From: Massilia rhizosphaerae
GTDB taxonomy: Bacteria; Pseudomonadota; Gammaproteobacteria; Burkholderiales; Burkholderiaceae_D
NCBI RefSeq assembly: GCF_016093545.1
Contig: NZ_JADKYX010000020.1
Coordinates: 1-64,000 of the forward strand
Direction: 5' to 3'
Length of the DNA stretch: 64,000 nucleotides
Shown: in pieces, positions 53,101 through 63,100 of the stretch
Layout of the letters: each line of letters opens with the position of its first letter
How positions within the stretch are numbered: the first letter of the stretch is position 1
Notes under the pieces: model-generated
Seen by the model: the letters and a program-made list of their open reading frames with translations, nothing else
What the model was told of the DNA's origin: nothing
Database searches by the model: none
Program-made: the position numbers and the translations under genes

Positions 53101-55886
53101 GTCTCGCGTTTCAGGAAGTCGACCGTCACCGGCACGTTCGCGACGGGCTTGCCCGCGACGTCCAGCACGACGGTCTGGAATTTCAATCCGTCGCGGCGCA
53201 GCAGCCAACCGTCCGGCATGATGCCGACGACGTAGGCGGACGGCCACATGGGCACGCGCGTGGACGCCGTCAGCGTCTCGCCGTTGGCATCCTGGTACGA
53301 CAGCTCGGCCAGCAGGCTTTTCGGGCGCTCGATCGCCGGCAGCTTGTCCACCACGATGCGCGCGCCGCCGGCGCGGTCCAGTTGCAGCGCTTGCGTGCGC
53401 GCGACGTCCTGGCCCGGCGTGCCTTCGGTCTCGGCGTCCTCGTCCTCCTCGTCGCCCTGGTCGACGACGCCCTCGCGCACGTCGCCTGCTCCCAGCGTGA
53501 AATCGTCGTAGCCGTCGAACTGCACGCTGGTGTCCTGCACGACGCTGCGCAACTTGACGGGCGCGAGGCCGGCCGGACCGCCCGACAAATAACTCACCTG
53601 CGCATCGAGCGTGACGGCCTGCGGCGCCACGGCGGGCCGTTGGGGTCCCGCCAGGCTGGCCTTCATCGTCGGCACGCGGAACTGCTCGACGCGGAACTCG
53701 CCCGCCACCTGGCCGCCGATCATCACGTCGTACGCGCCGAGCTTCGCGTCGAGCGGAATCGCCCATTCACCCTCGGCGCTGCCGTTCGCGTCCCAATGCA
53801 GCGGGAATTCGACCTTCTCGCCGCTGCCCTGGTGGATGAGGAAACCGCGCGTGGGCAGCGCCGTCTTCTCCGGCGCCGGCGCGGCATCCTTCGCCCGCAC
53901 GAAGGCGAACCCCTGCTGCGTGCGGCGGCGCAGGAAGTGCTTCATGTGGACGGTCTCGCCGGCCCGCAGCAAGGTCCGGTCGAACACCGTCGCGACGACG
54001 CGGCTGTCCTCGTCGCGGCTGCCCGTGGGCAGGTGGAAGCGCCATGCCTCGATGCCCTGCTTCCAGTCGGACAGGGTGAACGTGAAGTCGTCGCCGCGCG
54101 CGGCCGTCACGACATAGACGTCGTCGTCCTTGCAGCGGGCCCGCGGCAGCGCCTGGCGGATGCGCGCGATGCCGGACGCGTCGCTCGTGCCATGCCACAG
54201 CAGCCGCGCGGCGCAATCGCGCACTTCCACGCGCGCGCCGGGCACGGGCTGGCCCTTGTCGAGCGACGTCACCCACACGAGCGACGATTGCGCGCCCAGC
54301 TTGAGGTGCGCCGCCAGGTTGGTGACAAGGGCCGCGCTGCGCACATAGGCCGTGCGCCGCTTGCCGTTCAGCGCGGCGCCCAGGCGCGGGCTTTGCAGCT
54401 CGACGGCGTAGAAGCCGGGCCGGTGCAGCGGGATGCCGATCACTTCGAACGCGCGCCGGCCGTGCGCACGGGGCAAGGTGAAGCGTTCCAGCGTCTCCGG
54501 CTTCGCGCCCTTGAAGATCGACACGTCCAGTTGCTTGCCCGCCTGCGGGCCCGGGTTCAGGCCGCGGTGCGGGCCGGCGACCTTGCGCAGCCATGCCAGT
54601 ACGTCGGCCGTGCGGCCGGCATCGAGGCGCATGGCCGCGCCGGTCGTGTGCATGCGGCCGGCCAGCGGGGCCTCGACGTTGCGCACCGTGACGGGCAGCA
54701 GGCGGTCGCCGTGCGCCTCGATGATGCCGAACGGCGCCGCGAATTTCACGAGCGGCGGCTCCTCGCTCGTGCGCACGGCGAGCGGGAAGCGGCCGGCGTC
54801 GACGAGGGGCCGGCCCGCGTCGTCGCGCAGGCCGGCGGGCAGGTGCAGCGTGAAGCGCGACCGTTCCGGGAACGGTCCCGGCACGTTCACCTGCGTGACG
54901 AAGTCCGGCACGCGGTCGCCTTCCTTGTCCAGCAGCGCCGGCCAGCGCTTGCCGCGCGGGCCTTCCAGGTAGACCTGCGCCGCGTCGGCCGCCGCCACGG
55001 GCGCGCTGAAGTGCACGCGCATGGGCAGGAACGGGATGCACTGGGAGCGCGCGTTGACCTTGTCGCAGTTGAAGCGGGCCGTGAAGTCGGCGCGGGTCTT
55101 GAACGTGAGCGTCTGGTCCTTGTCGGTCGCGACGCCGTTCGGCGCGGCGACGCCGGCGCCCCACACGAGGGCCACCTCGGTGTCCGCAGGCAGCGTGCGG
55201 CGGCACTGCAGCACGACGAGACGCCCCAGGCGCCCGGCCTTGTCGTCGGCGCGCAGCTGCGCGGCCGAATACGACCACGGCGCCTCTTTCCCTTGATCCT
55301 CGGCCACGATCTGGCGCACGAACCAGCGGTCGTTGCGGAGCGCCTGTGCGCGCTGCTCGCCCGCGAGCAGGGTCACGGGAATCTTTTCGCTGACGCCGTC
55401 GGCGCGGCACCAAGCCTGTTTCAGGATGCTGTCGCCCGACGCGGGCGCGGACAACGCGAGGACGAAGGCCTGGCGCTCGTCGATGCCCTCCTCGCCCTCG
55501 CGCGGCAGGGATTCCAGCACGGCCGGTCCGCCGGTGGAGACATCGAATGCGCGCGGGCCCGCAAGCGGCCGGCCGGCGAGATCATGGGCGTCCGCCTTGA
55601 CCGTGAACCGGCATTGCGTCGCGCCCGGCAGGTCGCGGTCGAAATCGTAGCTCCACGTCTGCGCGTCGACCCAGCGGCCGCTGCCCGGCACCGGGCAGGC
55701 GACGTCGAACGGGGCGGCCGCGCGCAGGTCGCCGAACGCCACCATCGGCTGCGAAAAGCGCGCCACCGCCTGGCGCACGCGCCGCACCTGTCCTTCCGGC
55801 GAGAATCCCGTCACGGTGGTCTGCGCCCACGCGCCCGACCAGCAGCACAACAAGACAAGGCACAGCAGGCGGCGCAGGACAGGCAT
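50181..55886 (-). CDS. Bacterial alpha-2-macroglobulin with thioester
   Basis: 1901 residues. The start at 55886 gives the signal MPVLRRLLCLVLLCCWSGAWAQ; no proper lipobox is visible, so it is probably periplasmic rather than lipid-anchored as in E. coli YfhM. The protein shows MG-like repeats, a MARF-type N-terminus, the bait-region area before about 1220, and the thioester motif CFEQ at Cys1444-Gln1447 inside AAYPYSCFEQRTSRAV. It should trap and covalently bind foreign proteases that breach the outer membrane while PBP1C repairs the wall. An acidic EDEDAETEG stretch (minus strand, near 53430-53470) sits in a loop. Confidence 0.94.
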   Translation of the reverse strand: MPVLRRLLCLVLLCCWSGAWAQTTVTGFSPEGQVRRVRQAVARFSQPMVAFGDLRAAAPFDVACPVPGSGRWVDAQTWSYDFDRDLPGATQCRFTVKADAHDLAGRPLAGPRAFDVSTGGPAVLESLPREGEEGIDERQAFVLALSAPASGDSILKQAWCRADGVSEKIPVTLLAGEQRAQALRNDRWFVRQIVAEDQGKEAPWSYSAAQLRADDKAGRLGRLVVLQCRRTLPADTEVALVWGAGVAAPNGVATDKDQTLTFKTRADFTARFNCDKVNARSQCIPFLPMRVHFSAPVAAADAAQVYLEGPRGKRWPALLDKEGDRVPDFVTQVNVPGPFPERSRFTLHLPAGLRDDAGRPLVDAGRFPLAVRTSEEPPLVKFAAPFGIIEAHGDRLLPVTVRNVEAPLAGRMHTTGAAMRLDAGRTADVLAWLRKVAGPHRGLNPGPQAGKQLDVSIFKGAKPETLERFTLPRAHGRRAFEVIGIPLHRPGFYAVELQSPRLGAALNGKRRTAYVRSAALVTNLAAHLKLGAQSSLVWVTSLDKGQPVPGARVEVRDCAARLLWHGTSDASGIARIRQALPRARCKDDDVYVVTAARGDDFTFTLSDWKQGIEAWRFHLPTGSRDEDSRVVATVFDRTLLRAGETVHMKHFLRRRTQQGFAFVRAKDAAPAPEKTALPTRGFLIHQGSGEKVEFPLHWDANGSAEGEWAIPLDAKLGAYDVMIGGQVAGEFRVEQFRVPTMKASLAGPQRPAVAPQAVTLDAQVSYLSGGPAGLAPVKLRSVVQDTSVQFDGYDDFTLGAGDVREGVVDQGDEEDEDAETEGTPGQDVARTQALQLDRAGGARIVVDKLPAIERPKSLLAELSYQDANGETLTASTRVPMWPSAYVVGIMPDGWLLRRDGLKFQTVVLDVAGKPVANVPVTVDFLKRETYSHRRRLVGGFYAYEHSAEIKRVGEACSGTTDARGLLLCDVRAPTDGDLILRARAADPQQRVAATYREIYVVGIDEQWFATADHDRIDLLPAQKRYEPGEQARFQVRSPFRSATVLVTVEREGILDTYVRHLSGRDQTIAIPVKPSYAPNVFVSALVVRGRVAGVQPTALVDLGKPAYKLGIAPIRVGWQGHELKVDVAADKPVYKVRERAQVTIRVRAPDGKVPAAGTEVAVAAVDAGLLALMPNTSWDLLETMMRERSLQVETATPQMQVVGKRHFGRKAFPQGGGGGRSVGRELFETLLLWQGKVVLDANGEARVAVPLNDSLTTFRVVAVASSGVGLFGTGGTNIRTSQDLMLVSGLPPQVREGDRLRAGFTVRNASDRQIAVRLDAAVTADRGKPQPLPHLDVALAPGESREAGWDYAVPAGVTALRWDVTAAGGGAGDRMRAAQQVSPAVPVRTLQATLVQIDGTQTIPVERPADALPGRGGIRTTLQARLGEDLPGVRDYMAAYPYSCFEQRTSRAVALQDRAMWDKVVATLPAHLDGDGLVKYFAPMEQGSDVLTSYVLSVTSEADYPIPDELRGRMEAGLAAFVEGKIVRGSGRATGELAVRKLAALEALSHGVEVQPAMLDSIDIQPNLWPTSAVIDWYLILKRTPALPQRDARLAQAGQILRARLNLQGTTLGFSTERTDGWWWLMSSADANANRLLLATLDDPAWKVDAGRLARGTLGRQLRGHWDTTTANAWGVVALKRFSETYEHEPVTGNASLVVRGAGAGAQAVSWTGPIPADQPVSVLQGWPQGRGSLTLRQLGGGKPWATVQSLAAVPLKAPLSSGYRIARTVTPVEQKVKGAWSRGDIYRVHLDIDAQSDMTWVVVDDPIPAGATVLGSGLGRDSQIATAGERRTGWAWPAFEERTHAGYRAYYEWLPKGRFTVEYTVRLNNEGRFALPPTRVEAMYAPEMFGELPNAGVTVQ

Positions 55887-56086
55887 GGAATCTCCGGACG
55901 GTGGCGGTGGACGACGCCCGAGTGTTGCAAACCAGGCTTGCCGTGTCAACAACATTTAACACTTTGCAACGAGCTCCTCCCGACCGCATGGGACCTCATG
56001 CAATCCCCCATGAATGGATATAGAATGCGTTTCTTATATTTCCTGTGCGCATACAAGGCGCGCGGGCAACGCAATCCAAGGACACC

Positions 56087-57487
56087 ATGAGTCTCCCCTT
56101 GATCCTGAACCTGGGCATCGCCCTGGCCGTCTGCGGCCTGCTGTACGCGATGCAGCAACGCCATCTGTCCTTCACGAAACGCGTGTTCACCGGCCTTGGC
56201 CTCGGCATCGCGCTGGGCGCCGCCTTCCAGGCCTGGTACGGCAACGGTTCCCCCGTCATCGCGCAGACCAACGCCTACCTCGACATCGTCGGCACGGGCT
56301 ACATCAAGCTGCTGCAGATGATCATCATGCCGTTGATCATGGTTTCGATCATCCAGGCCATCCTCAAGCTGCGCGACGCATCGTCGCTCGGCAAGATCAG
56401 CGCGCTGACGATCGGCACCCTGATGGTCACGACGGCCATCGCGGCCGCGATCGGCATCCTGATGGCGAAGCTGTACGGCTTGACCGCCGTCGGCCTGACG
56501 TCGAGCGCGGCCGAAATCGCGCGCGGACACTATTTGGAAGGCAAACTGTCGACCGCGCAGGACGTCTCGCTGCCGACATTGATCCTGTCCTTCATCCCGG
56601 AAAACCCCTTCCTCGACATGACGGGCGCACGCAAGACGTCGACGATCGCCGTCGTGCTGTTCTCGATCTTCATCGGCGTCTCGGCCACGGGCATCGCGGG
56701 CAAGAAGCCGGACGTGTTCGAGAAATTCAGCGAATTCGTCCACGTCGCCCACGTGATCGTGATGCGCATGGTCACGCTCGTGCTGCGCCTGACGCCGCTC
56801 GGCGTGTTCGCCCTGATCACGCAGGTGGTCGCCAGTTCCAGCCTGCAGGACATCCTGAACCTGATCGGCTTCGTCGCGGCCTCGTACAGCGCGCTCATCC
56901 TGATGTTCTGCGTACATTTGCTGATCATCACGGCCGTCGGCCTGCATCCGGGCCGCTACGTGAAGAAAATCTTCCCCGTGCTCGCGTTCGCATTCTCGTC
57001 GCGCACGTCCGCCGGTTCGATCCCGATGAGCGTGCAGACGCAGACCGCGCGCCTGGGCACGCCGGAGGGCATCGCCAACTTCGCCGCGTCGTTCGGCTCG
57101 ATGATGGGCCAGAACGGCTGCGCCGGCATTTATCCGGCGATGCTGGCCGTGATGATCGCGCCGACGCTCGGCATCGATCCGTACACGAGCGCCTTCCTGC
57201 TGCCGCTGATCGGCGTCGTGACGATCGGCTCCGTCGGCGTGGCCGGCGTGGGCGGCGGCGCCACGTTCGCCGCGCTCATCGTGCTGTCGGCGCTGAACCT
57301 GCCCGTCGCGCTGGCGGGCCTCTTGATTTCCATCGAACCGCTGATCGACATGGGGCGCACGGCCGTCAACGTCAGCGGTTCCATCACGGCCGGCACCTTC
57401 GCCAGCCGGGTGCTCGGCCTGACCGACATGAAGGTGTTCGACAGCAACGCCGAAGTCAACCTCGACAGCGAGGAACAGGTGGCCTGA
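56087..57487 (+). CDS. tcyP: L-cystine transporter TcyP (DAACS family)
   Basis: 466 residues from the ATG at 56087; an in-frame ATG 42 bases upstream gives a polar extension and is not favoured. It is a secondary transporter of the dicarboxylate/amino acid:cation symporter family, with about ten hydrophobic segments. It aligns along its length with E. coli TcyP/YdjN: GYIKLLQMIIMPLIMVSII, LGKISALTIGTLM, FAFSSRTSAGSIPMSV, FAASFGSMMGQNGCAGIYPAMLAVM, SVGVAGVGGGATFAALIVL and SIEPLIDMGRTAVNVSGS. Divergent from the alpha-2-macroglobulin gene. Confidence 0.93.
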   Translation: MSLPLILNLGIALAVCGLLYAMQQRHLSFTKRVFTGLGLGIALGAAFQAWYGNGSPVIAQTNAYLDIVGTGYIKLLQMIIMPLIMVSIIQAILKLRDASSLGKISALTIGTLMVTTAIAAAIGILMAKLYGLTAVGLTSSAAEIARGHYLEGKLSTAQDVSLPTLILSFIPENPFLDMTGARKTSTIAVVLFSIFIGVSATGIAGKKPDVFEKFSEFVHVAHVIVMRMVTLVLRLTPLGVFALITQVVASSSLQDILNLIGFVAASYSALILMFCVHLLIITAVGLHPGRYVKKIFPVLAFAFSSRTSAGSIPMSVQTQTARLGTPEGIANFAASFGSMMGQNGCAGIYPAMLAVMIAPTLGIDPYTSAFLLPLIGVVTIGSVGVAGVGGGATFAALIVLSALNLPVALAGLLISIEPLIDMGRTAVNVSGSITAGTFASRVLGLTDMKVFDSNAEVNLDSEEQVA

Positions 57488-57616
57488 CGCGCCGCCACTG
57501 CTGACGTAAGACCCCGCCTACACGCGGTTCCGGCACACGTTATCGTCCGGAAACGTGCGCGGAAATCCCGCCGAATCCGTCTATGATCGCGTCATGTCAA
57601 AAACGCAAACGGTCGG

Positions 57617-58384
57617 ATGATGGATCAGAAGTGGCCTCAGGAAATCTGGCTCGTCAGGCACGGACAAAGCGCCGGTAACGTCGCACGCGACGCCGCCGAA
57701 GCGGCGGCCGGCCTGCGCATCGACATCGCCGAGCGCGACGTCGACGTGCCCCTGTCCGAGCTGGGCGTGCGCCAGTCGCAGGCCCTGTCGGGCTGGTTCG
57801 CCGCGCTGCCGCCCGACGAGCAGCCGAACGTCGTGCTGCATTCGCCGTACGTGCGCGCGGCCGAGACCGCCAACATCCTGATGCAGCGCCTGGACCGCGA
57901 CGAGCTCCTGGCCGTGCACGCCGACGAACGCCTGCGCGAAAAAGAGTTCGGCATCCTCGACCGGTTGACCGTGCGCGGCATTGCCGACAAGTATCCCGAG
58001 CTCCATGAGCAACGCCACCACGTCGGCAAGTTCTATTTCCGTCCACCCGGCGGGGAGAGCTGGTGCGACGTCATCCTGCGCCTGCGCAGCGTCCTCGACA
58101 CGATGACGCGCGAATACTCGCGCGAGCGCGTGCTGATCGTCGCGCACCAGGTCATCGTCAACTGCTTCCGCTACCTGCTGGAGCGGATGGACGAGGCGGC
58201 GATCCTCGCGCAGGACCGCGCCGGCGACGTGCCGAACTGCTCCGTCACCTCGTATGCCTTCGACCCCACGCTCGGCAAGCGCGGCAAGCTGGCCGTGCGC
58301 CTGGTCAATTTCGTCGCGCCGCTGGAAGCGAGCGGCACCCCGGTCACGGTCGCCAAAGACCAGCCCACCGCCGCCAAGGCCTGA
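57617..58384 (+). CDS. Histidine phosphatase superfamily protein
   Basis: 255 residues. The catalytic RHG motif is in IWLVRHGQSAGN (His at about 15), the second Arg in LHSPYVRAAETA, the acid in LREKEFGILD and the second His in VLIVAHQVIVNCFRYLLE. Phosphoglycerate-mutase-like phosphatase; substrate unknown. It precedes nnrD by 12 bases, so the two are probably cotranscribed. Confidence 0.9.
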   Translation: MMDQKWPQEIWLVRHGQSAGNVARDAAEAAAGLRIDIAERDVDVPLSELGVRQSQALSGWFAALPPDEQPNVVLHSPYVRAAETANILMQRLDRDELLAVHADERLREKEFGILDRLTVRGIADKYPELHEQRHHVGKFYFRPPGGESWCDVILRLRSVLDTMTREYSRERVLIVAHQVIVNCFRYLLERMDEAAILAQDRAGDVPNCSVTSYAFDPTLGKRGKLAVRLVNFVAPLEASGTPVTVAKDQPTAAKA

Positions 58385-58396
58385 GGTCCTGTCCCC

Positions 58397-59374
58397 ATGA
58401 TGCTGCAACCCCATGCCCGCCCGCGCGACGTCGATCCGAGCCTGCTGCGCAGCTGGCCGCTGCCCGTGCCGTCGAACGACGCCGACAAGGAAGACCGCGG
58501 CCACGTGCTCGTCCTCGGCGGCTCGCGCGAGATGCCGGGCGCCGTGATCCTCGCCGCCACGGCGGCCCTGCGCGCGGGCGCCGGCAAGCTGACCATCGCC
58601 ACCGGGCGCAGCGTGGCCCAGCTGGTCGCGCTGGCGCTGCCGGAATCGCGCGTGCTGGGCCTGGCGGAAAACGAGGCCGGCGGTTTCACCGTCGAAGCCG
58701 TGGCCGCGCTCGATCCGCTGGCCGACAAGATCAGCGCCATCCTCATCGGCCCCGGCATGCAGGACGAGGCCGCGACGGCCCGCCTCGTGCACGCCCTGCT
58801 GCCCCGCCTGGACGGCAGCGACACGAAGGTGGTGCTCGACGCGGAGGCGATGGGCGCCGTGCTGCATCCACCGGCCGGCGATCCCCCGTTCCGCTTCGCC
58901 GTGCCCGTCCTCCTGACGCCGCATGCGGGCGAAATGGCCCACCTGACGGGCAGCGCCAAGGACGAGATCTGCGCCGCGCCGGACCGCCACGCGCTCGAGG
59001 CCGCGCAGCACTGGAACGCCGTCGTCGTGCTCAAGGGCGCGCGCACCGTGATCGCGGCGCCCGGCGGCGAGCGCTGGCAGAACGAGGGCGGCAATGTGGG
59101 GCTCGCCACGTCCGGCTCCGGCGACGTGCTGGCCGGCATCCTCGCGGGCCTCGCGGCGCGGGGCGCGGACCTGGCGCAGGCCGCCGCCTGGGGTGTCGCG
59201 CTCCATGCGCGCGCGGGCGAACACCTGGCCGAACGTTTCGGCAGACTGGGTTACCTGGCGCGGGAATTGTGCGATGGCATCCCCGCCCTGCTCGAACAGG
59301 CCGCCGGCGACAGCGCCGACGCGGCACCGAAACCAACCGGCACCTTCGCCGGTGGACTGAGGGTTGAACGATGA
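58397..59374 (+). CDS. nnrD: ADP-dependent NAD(P)H-hydrate dehydratase (stand-alone)
   Basis: 325 residues. It repairs hydrated NAD(P)H. Motifs are GHVLVLGGSREMPGAVILAATAALRAGAGKLTIA, ILIGPGMQD, VVLDAEAMGAV, LLTPHAGEMAHL and NVGLATSGSGDVLAGILAGLAARG, the ribokinase-like core with the anion-hole GSGD. The NnrE epimerase domain found fused in many bacteria is absent; an epimerase gene would be elsewhere. Confidence 0.92.
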   Translation: MMLQPHARPRDVDPSLLRSWPLPVPSNDADKEDRGHVLVLGGSREMPGAVILAATAALRAGAGKLTIATGRSVAQLVALALPESRVLGLAENEAGGFTVEAVAALDPLADKISAILIGPGMQDEAATARLVHALLPRLDGSDTKVVLDAEAMGAVLHPPAGDPPFRFAVPVLLTPHAGEMAHLTGSAKDEICAAPDRHALEAAQHWNAVVVLKGARTVIAAPGGERWQNEGGNVGLATSGSGDVLAGILAGLAARGADLAQAAAWGVALHARAGEHLAERFGRLGYLARELCDGIPALLEQAAGDSADAAPKPTGTFAGGLRVER

Positions 59375-59680
59375 TGGTTCGGCTCTTATCTAACCCGCAC
59401 GTGACGGCGCTGCGCGCCGCACCGCGGACGCAGGGAAACGTCGGACGATTGCCGGCGTTTCACCAAGCTAAAGGAGTGCAATCCAACGAACCGGCCGGCG
59501 TCGTGCCGGTCTAATCCTCACAGTCGGATTCGTACTCCACCGGAGCCGCGTATTGCGTCGGTTCCTGATGGTTCGCGCTTGGGCCGGCAGGTCCATCGGG
59601 AACCCAAAGCCGCCGCCGCCCCTCCAGCGCCTCACCTGGAAACGGCGGTACACGATAGACGTGAACGAGGAGTAAAACAA
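59375..59680. other. 306-base region without a convincing gene
   Basis: Holds a possible 47-codon frame (59371-59514) that overlaps the nnrD stop and has no recognisable product, and the GAGGAG ribosome site of the next gene at 59668-59674. No promoter, hairpin or RNA gene identified with confidence. Confidence 0.4.
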
Positions 59681-60106
59681 ATGAAAGCTCTTAACAACGC
59701 ATCGAAGATTCTGTTCGCCGCCGCCCTGATGGCAAGCCTTGCCGCTTGCAAGAAGAATGAACCCACCAGCACGACGGGCACCGGCGAAACGTCCGCCACC
59801 GCGCCGAGCAACAGCTCGGGCACGAGCGGCACGACCGGCACCACCGGCACGGGCACGACGGGTGACACCACGGGCACCGGCGCCACGGGCACCACCGGCA
59901 CGACGGGCGCGACGGGCACCACCGGCGAGACCGGCACCGGCGCAACGGGCACCGGCACCACCGGCACGGGCGCAACCGGCACCACCGGCACGGGCACGAC
60001 GGGCACCGGCTCGTCGGGCACCTCGGGTACGCAGGGCACCACCGGCAGCGACACGTCGGGCACCGGCACCTCCAACACCGGCACCTCCGGCACCTCCGGC
60101 CGCTGA
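59681..60106 (+). CDS. Low-complexity Gly/Thr-repeat lipoprotein
   Basis: 141 residues. Signal with lipobox: [25 protein letters not shown], Cys near 22. After about residue 30 the protein is nearly all Gly, Thr and Ser with Ala and a few Asp/Glu, in short GTTGTG/GATGTTG units up to the end; no hydrophobic core is possible. It is presumably an extended, flexible surface or periplasmic linker anchored by lipid. Relatives with such repeats have no known function to me. The start is fixed by the lipoprotein signal and a GAGGAG site. Confidence 0.75.
   Translation: MKALNNASKILFAAALMASLAACKKNEPTSTTGTGETSATAPSNSSGTSGTTGTTGTGTTGDTTGTGATGTTGTTGATGTTGETGTGATGTGTTGTGATGTTGTGTTGTGSSGTSGTQGTTGSDTSGTGTSNTGTSGTSGR
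59780..60103. repeat. Imperfect coding repeat of 6-base units
   Basis: About 320 bases built from ACCGGC/ACGGGC-type units with synonymous variation, encoding the Gly/Thr tract. The variation shows that the repeat is old or under selection for protein sequence, not a recent slippage product. Confidence 0.8.
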
Positions 60107-60124
60107 TCGCCATGGCGCATCGGC

Positions 60125-60150
60125 AAAGGGCCTGCACACGCAGGCCCTTT
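60125..60150. terminator. Bidirectional terminator-like hairpin
   Basis: An 11-base perfect stem (60125-60135 with 60140-60150) with a four-base loop lies between the convergent lipoprotein and RND genes. It ends TTTGTCAT on plus and TTTGCCG on minus. Confidence 0.7.
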
Positions 60151-60180
60151 GTCATGATGCCGGCCGCGGCCGGCACACCG

Positions 60181-63100
60181 TCACGCCGTCGCCGGACGGC
60201 CGCGTCCCAGCGCGAAGCGGCCCGCCTTCACGATCAGGCGGAACACGAGGCGCACCACCACCAGGGTGAGGATCGCTTCGATGAAGGTCAGCACGAACGC
60301 CGGCACCGCGGTGAAGCGGGCCGCGCGGCGGTGGAACTTGGCGACCATGCGGTCGCGGGCGATCTCGATGCTGTCGTAGAAGGTCGGGACGACCAGCAAG
60401 GTCAGCATCGTCGACGTGATCGTGCCGCCGATGATCGCGATCGCGAGCGGCTGGTAGAACTGGCCGGAATCGCCCAGGGCCAGCGCGACCGGGAACATGC
60501 CGGCGATCAGCGCGAACGTCGTCATCAGGATCGGACGCAGGCGGGCGCGGCCGGCGGCCATCAGCGCCTCCTCGCGGTCCATGCCTTCCGCCTCGCGGGT
60601 GCGGGCGGCGTCCAGCAGCAGGATCGCGTTCTTCGCCACGAGGCCCATCAGCATGATGATGCCGATGAAGCTCATCAGGTTCAGCGTGCCGTGCGTGAGC
60701 AGCAGCGCGAGGACCACGCCGATCAGCGACAGCGGCAGCGACAGCATCACGGCGAGCGGCGCCGTGAACGAGCCGAACTGCATCACGAGGATCAGGTACA
60801 TCAGGCCGATGCCGGACACGAGCGCGATCGTCATCTGCGTGAACACTTCGGCCTGGTCCTTGCCGGCGCCGCCCAGCGACAGGCCGTAGCCCGGCGGGAA
60901 GTCCATGGTCTTGGCGAGCTTCATCGCCTCGTCCGTCACCTCGCCGTTCGAGCGGCCCTCGACGTTGGCCGACACGGTAATCACGCGCTTGCCGTCCTTG
61001 TGCTCGATCGCCGACGGGCCCTTGCCCATCGTGATCCTGGCGATCTGGTCGAGCGGGACCATCGTGTTGGTGCCGGCGACGGCGATCGGCAGGCGTTCGA
61101 TGTTCTCGGCGCCCACGCGGTCTTCCGGCGCCAGGCGCACGGCCACGTCGCGGGTCTCGCCCGTCGGATCGACCCAGTCGCCGATCTCGATGCCGGCGAA
61201 CGCGACGCGCAGCGCGGTGGCGGCGTCGCCCACCGAGATGCCCATCATGTTCGCCAGGCCGCGATCGAGCTCGATCTGCAGCTCGTCCTTCGGATCCTGC
61301 TGCGACAGCGTGACGTCGACGGCGCCCCTCACCTGGCGCAGCTTGTCCATGTAGGCGTTCGTCAGCTCCATCAGCTTGCGCGAATCGGGGCCGGTGAACT
61401 CGATCTGCACGGGCTTGCCGTTGCCGTTCAAGTCGTCCGTGACCGTGTACTCGGCACCGACGAGGCGCGCGATCTTGCCGCGCAGTTCGACAGCGATCTG
61501 GGCGGCCGTGCGGTGGCGCTGGCTGCGCTTGCCGATGTCGACGTAGATGCGGCCGCCGGCCGACGTGATCGAGCTGTTGGTCTCTTTCGTTTCCGGCAGC
61601 GTACGGGCGAGCGCGGCGGCCTCTTCCATCTTCATCTTGGCATAGCCGACCGACGACGAAGCCGGCGTGCGCACTTCGATCGCGATCTGGCCCGCGTCCA
61701 ACTTGGGCAGGAACGCAGAGCCGCCGAACATGATGTGCAGGGCGAGCGCGCCGATGAGGCTGGCGACGGCGATGATGGCCATCCAGCGGCGGTGGTGCAG
61801 CGCCCAGGCGATCACGTGGCCGTAGCGGTTGGCCTGGCGGTCGAACCAGACGTTGAACTTCGCCAGGTATTTCTCGATGCCGCGGCGCGGCGCGTGGTGG
61901 TGGCCCGGCGGATCGCCCCAGTAGGCCGACAGCATCGGATCGAGCGTGAACGAGATGCCCAGCGACACGATCACCGAGCACGCGACGGTCAGCGCGAACG
62001 GCCGGAACCATTCGCCGGCAATGCCCTGCATGAACGCGACCGGGATGAACACGGCCATGATCGAGAACGTCGTCGAGGCGACGGCCATGCCGATCTCGGC
62101 GGTGCCTTCGAGCGCGGCGGTGCGGCGGTCGGCCCCCGCTTCCATGTGGCGCACGATGTTTTCGCGCACCACGATGGCATCGTCGATCAGCACGCCGATC
62201 GCCAGCGACAGGCCGAGCAGCGTCATGAAGTTCAGCGTGAAGCCGCACAGCCACACGGCGATGAACGCGGCCAGCACCGACGTCGGCAGCGACAGCGCCG
62301 TGATCAGGGTGGAACGCCAGGAATTCAGGAACGCGTACACGACGAAGATGGTCAGCACGGCGCCGAACACGAGCGACTCGATCACGTTGTTCAGGCTGCG
62401 CTGCGCGTCGTCGCCGCCGTCGCGCGTCACGTCCAGTCTGGTGCCCTTCGGCAGTTCCTTGTTGATGTCGTCGACCATCGCGCGCACCCTCTTGGCGATG
62501 CCCACGGTCGACGCTTCGCGCGAGCGGATGATCGAGATGCCGACGTTGGACTTGCCGCTACGCATCGAGTAGCTCTCGATGTCGGCGAAGCCGTCCTTCA
62601 CGTCCGCGACCTGGTTCAGGCGCACGATCGTGTCGCCGTTGCGCTTGACGACGACCTGCGAGAAGTCTTCCGGATGCGCGATGCGGCCGACGAGGCGGAT
62701 GCCCTTTTCGTCCAGTTCGCTGCGCACCTTGCCGACCGGCGCGTTCGTGTTCTGGCGCGCCAGCGCATTCGTCACGTCGCTGACCGACACGTTATATTCG
62801 CGCATCTTTTGCGCGTGCAGCAGCACGGACAGTTCGCGCCTGAGCGAACCGTTGACCTGCACGTTGGCGACACCGTCGATGGCGCGCAGGCGGTCCGCGA
62901 GCTTGTCCTCGGCCAGGCGCGAAATCTCGGCATGGCTCAGCGTGGTGGACGACAGCGCCAGGTTCATGATCGGCTGGGCCGACGGGTCCACGCGCCGCAG
63001 CACCGGCTCGCGCATCTCGACCGGCAGCTTGTAGCGCACGCCGGCGATCGCGTTGCGCACGTCGTCCGACGCCTCGATCAGGTTGCGCTTGAAGTCGAAC

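Noticed and set aside
50352-56090. 1912-codon plus-strand open frame
   Set aside because: It lies antisense to the alpha-2-macroglobulin gene. The peptide is Arg/His/Ala-rich without motifs, a typical shadow in GC-rich DNA.
59371-59514. 47-codon open frame overlapping the nnrD stop
   Set aside because: No recognisable product and no own ribosome site. Length is compatible with chance in GC-rich sequence.
59780-60103. CRISPR-like array
   Set aside because: Units are 6 bases with no spacers, and they encode the Gly/Thr tract of a lipoprotein in frame.
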